From positions 1-62,397 of the forward strand of contig JAFGBH010000047.1 in assembly GCA_016933215.1 (NCBI GenBank): DNA of 62,397 nt, in the 5' to 3' direction. Shown here one piece after another: positions 50,783-59,891 of this stretch. Origin of the DNA: Deltaproteobacteria bacterium (GTDB lineage: Bacteria > Desulfobacterota > Syntrophia > Syntrophales > UBA2210). Every line of letters starts with the position of its first letter. The first letter of the stretch is position 1. The position numbers and the translations under genes were made by a program. The notes beneath the pieces are model-generated. The model did no database searches and was not told the DNA's origin. It saw nothing but the letters and a program-made list of their open reading frames with translations.

Positions 50783-51631
50783 GTGGAGGAGTGGAGGTTC
50801 ATACCGTTTGAAAGGTTCTCCGCCTTTGAAAATATGGCCACCGATGAGGCCATACTGAAGGTGGGACAGCAAAGGCAGACCCCCCCCACGCTCAGGTTCT
50901 ACGGATGGACAGAACCTGCCGTGACGATAGGGTATTCCCAGAATCCCCGGCGCGAGATACAGTATGATTTTTGCCGCAAAGGCGGAATCGATATCGTGAG
51001 GCGGCCCACGGGAGGTAAGGCAGTTTTTCACGATGGCGATCTCACCTATTCATTCGTGGCCCATGAGCGTAATCCTCTCTTTTCGACGGATATAATGAAA
51101 AACTACGGCACCATAAGCAGATGTATCGCGAGGGGACTCGAAAAGGCGGGAATTGAGGCAGCTTTAGTGGAGGAGGGGAGAGGAAGCCGCGTAGGCTCTC
51201 TGGATTCTTTCTGTTTCTCACTTCCTCTCCGTAATGAGCTCCTTGTAGGGGGGAAAAAGATATGCGGGAGTGCGCAGTTACGGTCGAGGAGTGTCTTTCT
51301 GCAGCACGGATCCATTCTTCTTGACTTCGATCCCGAGATAACCGCCAGGGTCATGTGGAAAAATGAGGAGAACCTCATGGAGGATATATCCAAACTGAAA
51401 AATTCGGTAACCTGTGTCAATGAACATTCTGAAAACGGAATAGAGACCGACCTTCTTTGCAGGTATATTAAGGAGAGTTTTGAAGAAACGATGAAGGTAC
51501 GACTTCTCGAGTCTTCGCTGACTCCCCGGGAAGAGGTGCTGAAGGAGCGGTTTTTGAGGGACAAGTATTTAAGGCCCGAGTGGAATATGGAAGGAAAGGT
51601 AGAGATACATGGACGTAACACGGATCGTTAA
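50783..51631 (+). CDS. lipoate-protein ligase family protein
   Basis: VRRPTGGKAVFHDGDLTYS; GTG start. Confidence 0.88.
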   Translation: MEEWRFIPFERFSAFENMATDEAILKVGQQRQTPPTLRFYGWTEPAVTIGYSQNPRREIQYDFCRKGGIDIVRRPTGGKAVFHDGDLTYSFVAHERNPLFSTDIMKNYGTISRCIARGLEKAGIEAALVEEGRGSRVGSLDSFCFSLPLRNELLVGGKKICGSAQLRSRSVFLQHGSILLDFDPEITARVMWKNEENLMEDISKLKNSVTCVNEHSENGIETDLLCRYIKESFEETMKVRLLESSLTPREEVLKERFLRDKYLRPEWNMEGKVEIHGRNTDR

Positions 51632-52670
51632 GGGTGAGGTACGCGGCCAGGAGGCCTATCAGATCGACGAGAGGGTATGCAGGATCAAGCTCGACGCCAA
51701 CGAGAATCCCTATTCGCTCACGGAAGAGCTCTCTTTTCGTCTTTTCGAGTATCTGAGGACCTTTCCCCTGAACCGATATCCGGCCCCCGGTTCCCCCGAT
51801 CTGAGGCTGAAGTTTGCGGAAAAATTCGGGATTGGCGAGGACATGATTATCATCGGAAACGGATCGGATGAACTGATTCAGATGCTTTTAACGGCCCTCC
51901 CCCCATCGGGGAGCGTCCTCATTCCATCTCCCACCTTTGGCATGTATAAGATATCATCAATTAATACGGGGCATGACGTCATCGAGATACCGCTCGACGA
52001 GAACTTCGACCTGAGAACTGATGAGATCCTTCGTGCCCTAGCGGAGGGGTCTTCCTCGTTGGTTTTTCTGAGCTATCCCAACAATCCCACGGGAAACTGT
52101 TTTGACAGGGAAAAAATTGAGACGATTATAGGGCAAAGTGACGGGATTGTGGTTGTCGATGAGGCCTACTTTCATTTTTCCGGGAGCACCTTTCTCCCCC
52201 TCCTTGAGAGGTTTGATAATCTCGTAATTTTGAGGACACTTTCAAAGGTGGGACTTGCGGCCCTCAGGATAGGCATACTCGTGGGGCACCCTTCCCTCAT
52301 TCATGAGTTGAACAAGGTACGACTTCCCTATAATCTCAATACACTCTCCCAGGCAGCGGCGCATTTTTTTATCGAACACGAAGATGAATTCCTGGCGCAG
52401 ACTAAAAAGATAGTGGCAGGGAGGGACGAAGTCTTTCGTGAATTAGCGTCCATAGAGGGGATTACACCCTATCCGACGGATTCAAATTTTATCCTTTTTA
52501 GTTGTCTTAGGGATAAAGATGGTGTATACGAGAGGCTCATAGAAGAAGATGTACTGATAAAGAATTTTGGATCTTCCGGTATCCTGAGGGACTGTATGAG
52601 GGTTACGCTGGGTACCGATGATGAAAACGATCAGTTTTTAAGGGCACTGAGAAAGGCTGTCCTGCAGTAA
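51609..52670 (+). CDS. hisC: histidinol-phosphate aminotransferase
   Basis: LDANENPY, SYPNNPTGN, RTLSKVGLAALRIG. Confidence 0.95.
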   Translation: MDVTRIVKGEVRGQEAYQIDERVCRIKLDANENPYSLTEELSFRLFEYLRTFPLNRYPAPGSPDLRLKFAEKFGIGEDMIIIGNGSDELIQMLLTALPPSGSVLIPSPTFGMYKISSINTGHDVIEIPLDENFDLRTDEILRALAEGSSSLVFLSYPNNPTGNCFDREKIETIIGQSDGIVVVDEAYFHFSGSTFLPLLERFDNLVILRTLSKVGLAALRIGILVGHPSLIHELNKVRLPYNLNTLSQAAAHFFIEHEDEFLAQTKKIVAGRDEVFRELASIEGITPYPTDSNFILFSCLRDKDGVYERLIEEDVLIKNFGSSGILRDCMRVTLGTDDENDQFLRALRKAVLQ

Positions 52671-52701
52671 GGAGAGTGATACAACTACGTGGTAAAGTAG
52701 G

Positions 52702-52750
52702 GGTGGGTGACGTCGTATCGCATACGAGGCGTCGCGCTGCCCTTTTTTTT
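52702..52750 (+). terminator. putative intrinsic terminator downstream of hisC
   Basis: TCGTAT-CGC-ATACGA core within GGG...CCC flanks followed by T9. Confidence 0.6.
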
Positions 52751-52767
52751 TGCATTTTGGGTTTAGC

Positions 52768-52886
52768 GTTGAACTGAGAAGCGAGCGCATTCCCCGCTTT
52801 ATGCGGCGGGGTTAGCGAGCGAATACAAAATAAATATTTTCCATAACAGTCGGAGATTCCCCGCAACAGGTTGCGGGGAGCTTCAA
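52768..52886 (+). repeat. type A dispersed two-hairpin intergenic repeat, copy 2
   Basis: gttgaactgagaagcgagcgcattccccgc...gcggggttagcgagcgaatacaaaataaa...cggagattccccgcaac..gttgcggggagcttc. Confidence 0.9.
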
Positions 52887-52923
52887 AATACAAAGCGTAA
52901 CATAAAGGAAAGGAAGGATTATT

Positions 52924-53121
52924 TTGGAAGTCAAGGTATTGGACAACGATGTGGAAAGGGCATTAAAGATCCTGAAGAACAAACTTTCTAAGAATGGTTT
53001 CTTCAAGGAGTTGAAACTGCGCAGGGCCTATGAGAAACCCTCGGTGAAGAGGAAGAGGAAGGCCCTGGAGGCGAGGCGACGGTTGGCCAAGGCGGCGAGA
53101 AGACGCAGGTGGTCGCGGTAA
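52924..53121 (+). CDS. rpsU: 30S ribosomal protein S21
   Basis: VERALKILKNKLSKNGFFKELKLRRAYEKPSVKRKRK. Confidence 0.95.
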   Translation: MEVKVLDNDVERALKILKNKLSKNGFFKELKLRRAYEKPSVKRKRKALEARRRLAKAARRRRWSR

Positions 53122-53167
53122 TAATGCCTTTGTAAGGCGTCAAAAGCAGTGCCCGGGAGAGACGGTA

Positions 53168-53821
53168 ATGGAAGAGAAGCAATATCTCGTTGATGCACTC
53201 TCTATCGATGAGTCGTGGCGAATATTCCGTATAATGGCCGAGTTTGTCGAGGCCGTCGAGGAATTGTCTCATATCGGCCATGCGGTGAGTATATTTGGTT
53301 CGGCACGGGTAGCCCCTGGCGATGAATATTACGAAAGGACGGTAGAGCTGGCGCGGCTCCTTGCCAAGGAAGGATTTGGTGTCATTACCGGAGGGGGCCC
53401 GGGGATTATGGAGGCGGCAAACAAGGGTGCCAGCGAGGGGGGAGGAAAATCGGTGGGGATGAATATCCGTCTCCCCTTCGAGCAGAAGCCGAACCCCTAT
53501 GCCAATATAAGCATAGATTATAAGTACTTTTTTATCAGAAAAGTCATGTTTGTCAAATATGCCATGGCCTATGTGATTCTTCCCGGTGGTTTCGGCACCA
53601 TGGACGAGCTCTTTGAGGCCCTTACCCTGATTCAGACGAAGAGAATCAAGAGCTTCCCCGTAATCCTCATGGGTGGGGGGTACTGGAAGGGGCTCCTTCA
53701 ATGGCTCAAAGAAACCATGCTGAAGGAAGGCAAGATATCCGAAGAAGACCTCGACATCGTCAGGGTTATTGATGACCCCGGTGAGATAGTGAGGCATATA
53801 AATAAATTTGTGATCCTCTAA
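53168..53821 (+). CDS. LOG family protein (TIGR00730-like)
   Basis: VITGGGPGIMEAANKGA, LPGGFGTMDELFE. Confidence 0.93.
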   Translation: MEEKQYLVDALSIDESWRIFRIMAEFVEAVEELSHIGHAVSIFGSARVAPGDEYYERTVELARLLAKEGFGVITGGGPGIMEAANKGASEGGGKSVGMNIRLPFEQKPNPYANISIDYKYFFIRKVMFVKYAMAYVILPGGFGTMDELFEALTLIQTKRIKSFPVILMGGGYWKGLLQWLKETMLKEGKISEEDLDIVRVIDDPGEIVRHINKFVIL

Positions 53822-53896
53822 CCGTTCCGTTTTCATTCCATAGAGATTTTTCATAATAAACGCTCCCTGAGGGGATGCTATTTCATAAGGTGGCAT

Positions 53897-55252
53897 ATGA
53901 GGGGGAAGCTGGATGGCGCTCTCAAAGACATAGAGAAGGGCACAATCGCCCCCTGTGACCTCCTCTGGGGTGACGAGAACTATCTCGTCGAGAAGACCCT
54001 GGGCGGCATTGTCGACCATATGCTTCCCCCTGCTGAAAGAGATCTCAGTCTCTTTCAGATGGAAGGCGATAGCACTGATATGGATACCATTGTCGAAGCG
54101 GTGCTGACTCCTTCTCTCATGCCGGGCAGAAAGGTGGTGGTTGTAAAAAATACCCGCCTTTTCTATAGCACGTCATCCTCTGCAGACATAGCAGGTGATA
54201 TGCTCCGGAATCTCGAGAGAGATGTTACGATGGCTGCACGGGCCTTTGCCGTCTTTCTGGGAATGGTGGGCTGGACGCTGGAAGACCTTCAGGATGAGGA
54301 ATGGAAGAAGATTCCAGAGGGTGCGTGGCAGGAAGCGGTGGGGGCAGAGGCGGCGAGGGAGAGAGAAAAATGGCTTCCCCGGTTGCTCGCGGAATGTAAG
54401 AGCCTCGGGATAAAAGAGAAGCGATACGACAAGGATACGGGTCCCGTTGAGGAGGTCCTGAAAGGGGGACTCCCTGAAGGAAATTGCCTTATACTGACCG
54501 CCGATACGGTCGATAAGAGAAAGAAATTGTACAAAACCATCTCGGAGATTGGAATTATTCTCCACTTTCCCTCGGCAAAAAAAGAAGCGGAAAAGAAAGG
54601 TCTCCTCTCGGAAGCGGCACGGGACATCCTCTCCGAGAGGGGAAAGAGCGTTTCCCCCGGTGCCCTCTCCGCGCTCGCGAAAAAGACGGGCTTTGACATT
54701 CAGGCCTCAATGGAAGAACTTGAAAAACTGATAACCTACGCGGGGGACAGGGGAGTCATCGACGAGAATGACATAAAGGCCCTCACAGGGAGGAAAAAAG
54801 AGGACTCCGTCTTCGAGCTCACGTCGGCTGTTGTTGAAAGGGACCTTGAAAAGGCCCTTCTGATCCTTCACAATCTTCTCGATCAGGGCGTGCACCATCT
54901 CATGATACTGACCATGATAGTAAGGGAAATACGGTTTCTTCTGCAGGGTAAGATTATCCTCAAATCTGAGGTGATTTCATCCTTCCGCCCGGGTATGGAT
55001 TACAGAAAATTTCAGGACAGTCTCTATCCCTCAATAAAGGCCCTGGGAGAATCGCGGGGCACAAAAAAAGGATGGCTTTTCGGCCAGCATCCCTATGTGA
55101 TCTATAATGCCCTGAGAAATTCCGGGCGCTTTTCCTATGATGAGCTTGTGGGATATATGAACCGCCTCGTCGACGTTGATCTTGCCCTTAAAACGACGGG
55201 CATGAAACCGAGGATTGTCCTTGAACATCTTTTAATGGATATATGCAGATAA
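53897..55252 (+). CDS. holA: DNA polymerase III delta subunit (HolA-like), unusually long
   Basis: APCDLLWGDENYLVEKTL, C-terminal LLDQGVHHLMILTMIVREIRFLLQ. Confidence 0.85.
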   Translation: MRGKLDGALKDIEKGTIAPCDLLWGDENYLVEKTLGGIVDHMLPPAERDLSLFQMEGDSTDMDTIVEAVLTPSLMPGRKVVVVKNTRLFYSTSSSADIAGDMLRNLERDVTMAARAFAVFLGMVGWTLEDLQDEEWKKIPEGAWQEAVGAEAAREREKWLPRLLAECKSLGIKEKRYDKDTGPVEEVLKGGLPEGNCLILTADTVDKRKKLYKTISEIGIILHFPSAKKEAEKKGLLSEAARDILSERGKSVSPGALSALAKKTGFDIQASMEELEKLITYAGDRGVIDENDIKALTGRKKEDSVFELTSAVVERDLEKALLILHNLLDQGVHHLMILTMIVREIRFLLQGKIILKSEVISSFRPGMDYRKFQDSLYPSIKALGESRGTKKGWLFGQHPYVIYNALRNSGRFSYDELVGYMNRLVDVDLALKTTGMKPRIVLEHLLMDICR

Positions 55253-55267
55253 AAGGCTGGTGCAGTC

Positions 55268-55798
55268 CTATAATTTCCTCCGCCTTCTCTCGGTAAGCCT
55301 TTCTTTCTTGGAGAGCCTTCGTGCGGGGCCTTTTTTACCGCCCCTTTTCAGGTCCTCATCGTCGTCTTCATCGGGAGAAAACCCCTTTTCGCTGAGGAGA
55401 GCCGCTTCTCCTTCCAGTACCATTCTGGTCTCGAATTCCGGCGATGTTATGGCAACGCCCCCCGATCGTCCCACAGCCTCGGCAATTTCCCTGTCCGAGG
55501 TCACAACCACCAGCTCCTCACCGCTTCTCTTCCTGGCTATCCTCTTTATGACCTCATCGGCCTTTTCTCCCCTTCTGGAGTAGATTATGTGAACACCTGC
55601 CTCTTGTAGCCTCTCCTCACGAAGGGGGCCGCCGATCCAACCGTCAAAGACGACGGTTATCCTGTGCCCTTTTATTTTTCTGTAGGGTGCGAGTCTCTGT
55701 ATGAGTTCTTCCCGCCCTTTCTCAAGGCCAAGTCTCTCGAAACGCCTGAGGGAATCCGACTGCCGGATGAGGTTGTAACCATCGATGATAATGTGCAT
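55268..55798 (-). CDS. NYN/YacP-like RNA-processing nuclease
   Basis: MHIIIDGYNLIRQ, VVFDGW, VVTSDREIAEAV. Confidence 0.88.
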   Translation of the reverse strand: MHIIIDGYNLIRQSDSLRRFERLGLEKGREELIQRLAPYRKIKGHRITVVFDGWIGGPLREERLQEAGVHIIYSRRGEKADEVIKRIARKRSGEELVVVTSDREIAEAVGRSGGVAITSPEFETRMVLEGEAALLSEKGFSPDEDDDEDLKRGGKKGPARRLSKKERLTERRRRKL

Positions 55799-55854
55799 GA
55801 TTCCCCCGAAGGTACAATTATTTCCACGAAGTTTTTATAAAGAATAGAAGGAGG

Positions 55855-56514
55855 CTATTGATCGCCCAGGATGCGTCTCATTTCCCTGATGGTATGGCCG
55901 TAGTCGTTACTCCGAAAAATCGAGGAGCCGGCCACAAGGATATCGGCCCCCGCATCACGTATCGTGGCAATATTCTCAAGTGTGACACCGCCGTCGACCT
56001 CGAGGAGCACGTGGGGCGCCTCTTTGTCGATGAGGGCGCGGGCGCGTTCAATCTTCCGAAGCGTATTCTCGATAAACGTCTGGCCGCCGAACCCTGGATT
56101 CACCGACATGATGAGGAGGAGATCGATATCGCCAATGATCTCCTCTATCTGGTCAAGGGGTGTTGCCGGATTCAGCGAAACCCCTGCTTTTACTCCCCGT
56201 TCCTTGATTGAATGTACCGTCCGGTGGAGGTGGCGCTCCGCTTCAACATGAACGGTAATGAAGTCGCTTCCTGCATCGGCGTATTCTCCGATATACCTGC
56301 CGGGGGTCTCTATCATCAGATGGACATCAAAGGGAATATCCGTTGTCTTCCTGATTGAGGCGATGACCGGAGGTCCGAAGGTGAGATTGGGGACAAACTT
56401 ACCGTCCATTACATCGACGTGAATGAGATCGGCACCGGCGGCCTCGACGGCATGTATCTCACCGGCGAGGTTGCCGAAATCCGCTGACAGTATGGAGGGG
56501 GCAATTTTCGTCAT
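55855..56514 (-). CDS. rpe: ribulose-phosphate 3-epimerase
   Basis: IAPSILSADFGNL, HVDVMDGKFVPNLTFGP, MSVNPGFGGQ. Confidence 0.97.
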   Translation of the reverse strand: MTKIAPSILSADFGNLAGEIHAVEAAGADLIHVDVMDGKFVPNLTFGPPVIASIRKTTDIPFDVHLMIETPGRYIGEYADAGSDFITVHVEAERHLHRTVHSIKERGVKAGVSLNPATPLDQIEEIIGDIDLLLIMSVNPGFGGQTFIENTLRKIERARALIDKEAPHVLLEVDGGVTLENIATIRDAGADILVAGSSIFRSNDYGHTIREMRRILGDQ

Positions 56515-56515
56515 A

Positions 56516-57256
56516 TTAGAACTTCATCACGAGCATGTGACTCTTTCCCGTATCGGTTTCTCTGATGGTAAGACGGAGCTCGGCGGCGCTCTTCGCCTCT
56601 CCGGGGAAAAATATAAATCCGTGGGCGATGTCGTGAGCAGGAATCGGCTTTCGTTCCAGGGTCCTGTTCTGCAGGTCCCCGCCTATCTTGTTTTGCACAT
56701 CCTCGTCGGAGATCCCCTTTGCACCTCCTATAAGAACTCCCGCCGCGGAACCCATGACGGCACCCTTTCCCGCGGCCTCACCCACATTTTCCCCCGTAAC
56801 GATTCCTATGGCGGCACCCACAATGGCCCCCGCCGCGCCTCCGATGAGTCCCGGTTTGATCGATTCGGGAACGGCCTCTCCGTATTCCGTCTTTTTCGAT
56901 ATGCGGTCATAGGCGAGATCCGAATCGAGGATGGGCCACAGGTTGTCGTCGGAATCGACGAGATAGGTCTTCTCGGGAAGTATCTCCAGGGGATGGTCTC
57001 CCTGATTGTCAAAGATTACCTGTACCGGTAAAACACCTGCGCTTACGATATCGAAACCGAAGGCGGACTTTGCCTCGCTTCGGTCGGCGAAGGCCTGTGC
57101 CGCTATATGTGCACCGGCAATCCAGGTTGCATTGGGAAGCGATTGCGGCATCTTGAAGGGCACGACTTTTCTCTCATATCGCGTGCAGCCGAGAAGGATG
57201 ACAAATAACATGGAAAACACTGCTATCACAGTGCAGCTTCGATGTGACAGGTTCAT
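56516..57256 (-). CDS. lipoprotein with glycine-zipper region
   Basis: lipobox VILLGC; GLIGGAAGAIVGAAIGIVTGENVGEAAGKGAVMGSAAG. Confidence 0.75.
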   Translation of the reverse strand: MNLSHRSCTVIAVFSMLFVILLGCTRYERKVVPFKMPQSLPNATWIAGAHIAAQAFADRSEAKSAFGFDIVSAGVLPVQVIFDNQGDHPLEILPEKTYLVDSDDNLWPILDSDLAYDRISKKTEYGEAVPESIKPGLIGGAAGAIVGAAIGIVTGENVGEAAGKGAVMGSAAGVLIGGAKGISDEDVQNKIGGDLQNRTLERKPIPAHDIAHGFIFFPGEAKSAAELRLTIRETDTGKSHMLVMKF

Positions 57257-57436
57257 TTCTTCTACCCTTCCTTTTTTTTGCAAATTCTATAGGATGTGAA
57301 AGGACGTGTCAATGATTAAAGCCGCACCCGGCACGGGAAACCCCTTCGCTCATCCGGTCGCACTTTTTCCCGTGGTGTCTGACCTCCCTCTTCCGACACG
57401 GTACGGCCGGTCATTACTCTACCGCCCAGTGCATAT

Positions 57437-57485
57437 GAAGCTCCCCGCCCACAGGGTGGAGCTTGCGGGTGCGCCCCCGGTCAAC
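57437..57485 (-). repeat. type B GC-rich dispersed repeat, copy 2 (opposite orientation to copy 1)
   Basis: gaagctccccgcccacagggtggagcttgcgggtgcgcccccggtcaac, about 85-90% identical by eye to the reverse complement of 39774-39823. Confidence 0.8.
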
Positions 57486-57492
57486 AGTGAGA

Positions 57493-57574
57493 TGAACTGA
57501 GAAGCGAGCGAATACAAAATAAACAGTTTCCTTACCGGTCATACTTTCCCCGCACAGCGTTGCGGCGAACGTCA
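57493..57574 (+). repeat. type A dispersed repeat, copy 3, lacking first hairpin
   Basis: tgaactgagaagcgagcgaatacaaaataaacagtttccttac...tttccccgcacagcgttgcgg. Confidence 0.85.
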
Positions 57575-57619
57575 ATCGTGCTTGACAGCGATGCAAAAGA
57601 GCATTATGTTCCTTCTCCT

Positions 57620-58951
57620 ATGTATACCTTTTTATACAACATACTCCTCGCTTTCGCGGCCACCTTCCTTCTTCCCTATTATGGGGCAAAGATTGTGGTG
57701 ACGGGAAAGTATAGAAAGAGCATAGGACCGAAGTTCGGCTTTGCTGCGCCTCAGGAGGGAGAGGACATGAAGGGCATCCCCCGGATATGGGTCCACGCCG
57801 TCTCGGTGGGGGAAGTGACCGCCGCCGCCCCCATAGTCGCCGCACTCAGGGAGCGCTTTCCCCTGGCAGCCATCGTCCTTTCCACGAGCACCGAGACGGG
57901 TCAGGAAATGGCGCGAAAGACTATCAAGGGGGCAACGGCCTTCATCTACTTTCCCCTCGATATCCCCTTTGTGATACGAAGGGTCCTGAATCGTGTAAGA
58001 CCCGATATCGTTATTCCCGTCGAAACGGAGGTCTGGCCGAACTTTATCCGCCTCTGCGGTGAGAGGGGGGTGAAGGTCATGATGGTGAACGGAAGGCTCT
58101 CTCCCCGATCATTCAGGAGGTACAGGAAGACCAGGTTTTTTTGGAAAGAGACCCTCCGCAGGATTGACGAAATAGGGGCGATCTCCGAGACCGATGCGGG
58201 GCGTTTCAGGGCCCTCGGGGCTGATCCTGCGAGGGTTCGTATCATGGGTAATGCAAAGTATGACAGCCTCGCGGCCCGGGCGGAACCGGCCCTTCGTGAC
58301 GAGATTGCGGGAAAGCTGAATATTCCTTCCGGTGCACAAGCTTTCGTCGCGGGAAGCACCCACGAGGGGGAGGAGCGTATCGTCCTTTCCGTCTGGCGAC
58401 GGCTTCTCGTGGCATACCCCGATCTTTTGCTGATCCTGGTCCCCCGGCATGTCGAGCGGGGGGGGGAAGTCCTCCGAATTCTTCGAGAAGAGGGTTTCAG
58501 CGATTGTATCGCGATGTCGGAGATCGTGCAGGGAAAGAGGCGAGGAGACGAAAGAATCGTCGTCGTTGACATAATCGGTGAGCTCTTCAGGGTCTACTCG
58601 CTCGCAACCGTCGTCTATTGCGGCGGGAGTCTGGTCCCAAAGGGGGGGCAGAATATTCTGGAGCCCGCTTCCTGGGGCAAGGTGGTCTTGTACGGCCCTT
58701 CCATGGAAGACTTTGTCGATGAAAAGGAGTCTCTGGAAGCGGCTGGTGCCGGGATTCAGGTGGCCGGCGAGGAAGAACTTTTCGAGGGCATACAACCCCT
58801 CATGAAAGATCCTCGATCCCGAGAGGCGAGAGGCGAGGCAGGGAAGGCGGTCGTTGCCTCGAACCGGGGGGCCTCGGGGCGCTATGCCGAAATGGTTGCC
58901 GATGCCTTGACGGGGAAAACAAGCGAGAGAAAACGCGATAACCGTTTATAA
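57620..58951 (+). CDS. waaA: 3-deoxy-D-manno-octulosonic acid transferase
   Basis: GGSLVPKGGQNILEPASWGKVVLYGPSMEDF; start refined. Confidence 0.95.
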   Translation: MYTFLYNILLAFAATFLLPYYGAKIVVTGKYRKSIGPKFGFAAPQEGEDMKGIPRIWVHAVSVGEVTAAAPIVAALRERFPLAAIVLSTSTETGQEMARKTIKGATAFIYFPLDIPFVIRRVLNRVRPDIVIPVETEVWPNFIRLCGERGVKVMMVNGRLSPRSFRRYRKTRFFWKETLRRIDEIGAISETDAGRFRALGADPARVRIMGNAKYDSLAARAEPALRDEIAGKLNIPSGAQAFVAGSTHEGEERIVLSVWRRLLVAYPDLLLILVPRHVERGGEVLRILREEGFSDCIAMSEIVQGKRRGDERIVVVDIIGELFRVYSLATVVYCGGSLVPKGGQNILEPASWGKVVLYGPSMEDFVDEKESLEAAGAGIQVAGEEELFEGIQPLMKDPRSREARGEAGKAVVASNRGASGRYAEMVADALTGKTSERKRDNRL

Positions 58952-58963
58952 CAACGGTTTTTT
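58940..58963 (+). terminator. intrinsic terminator overlapping waaA stop codon
   Basis: AACCGTT-TATAAC-AACGGTT-TTTT. Confidence 0.7.
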
Positions 58964-58989
58964 GGGCTTTCCTGCGAGAAGATAACGGC

Positions 58990-59886
58990 CTATTCCGCCC
59001 GTTTCATATACTCATTCCACCGGCTGTCCACCCATGACTGGAGCTGGTTGAGCTGCTCGATGCTCATCTTCCTGAATCTCCCCTGACGCTCCACATACTG
59101 AACAACGGGGAGCCGTTTGCCCTTCTTTGCCAGGGTCTCGCTCCTCCCCGTAAAGCGGAATTTTCCGTCTTCGATCTCGCACAATACAAAGATACCAGTT
59201 TCCACCGCCAGTTTTCCCACCCGTACCGTATCCTTTGCCGGATAGGCCCAGCCAGGGGGGCAGGGTATGTCGATATGGATATATCTCGTACCCTTAATCC
59301 TCTTTGCCTTTACGAATTTATCATAGAGATCGGCGGGATAGGCAGGAGAGACGGTGGCAAGATAGGGGAGGTCATGGGCCTCCATGATCTTTAGCATATC
59401 CTTCTTCTTCTCCCGCTTTGTCAGGATCGGTGTCGTTGTTGTCAGGGCACCCATCGGAGTCGCGCCGGAGCGTTGCGTGCCCGTGTTCATATAGGCCTCA
59501 TTGTCATAGCAGGCGAATATGAAGTTGGTATTCCTCTCGGCGGCGCCGCTTAAGGACTGGATCCCCATATCGTAGGTGCCTCCGTCGCCGGTGAGAGCGA
59601 GGACGGTGATTTCTGTTTTGTTAAGGGCATTCAGGGCGGCAACGATGCCCGAGGCGGAAGCGGCATTGCCGGCAAAGGTGGCGTTAATAGCCGGTACCGT
59701 GACGGAGGTGGTCGGATACAGTCCGTGAAGCACGCAGAGGCAGCTTGGAGGTATTGCCACAATGGTATTTTCCCTGAGCGCCTTTAATATGTAGCGATAG
59801 GCGAGCGATAGTCCACATCCCTGGCATGCCCTGCTTCCGGGAAGTATGTATTCCTTGTCATTGATCTTGAATATGTTTTCCTGCAT
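58990..59886 (-). CDS. porB: 2-oxoacid:ferredoxin oxidoreductase beta subunit
   Basis: ACQGCGLSLAYRY, TPP-binding GDGGTYDMGIQS. Confidence 0.92.
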   Translation of the reverse strand: MQENIFKINDKEYILPGSRACQGCGLSLAYRYILKALRENTIVAIPPSCLCVLHGLYPTTSVTVPAINATFAGNAASASGIVAALNALNKTEITVLALTGDGGTYDMGIQSLSGAAERNTNFIFACYDNEAYMNTGTQRSGATPMGALTTTTPILTKREKKKDMLKIMEAHDLPYLATVSPAYPADLYDKFVKAKRIKGTRYIHIDIPCPPGWAYPAKDTVRVGKLAVETGIFVLCEIEDGKFRFTGRSETLAKKGKRLPVVQYVERQGRFRKMSIEQLNQLQSWVDSRWNEYMKRAE

Positions 59887-59891
59887 CAGCG

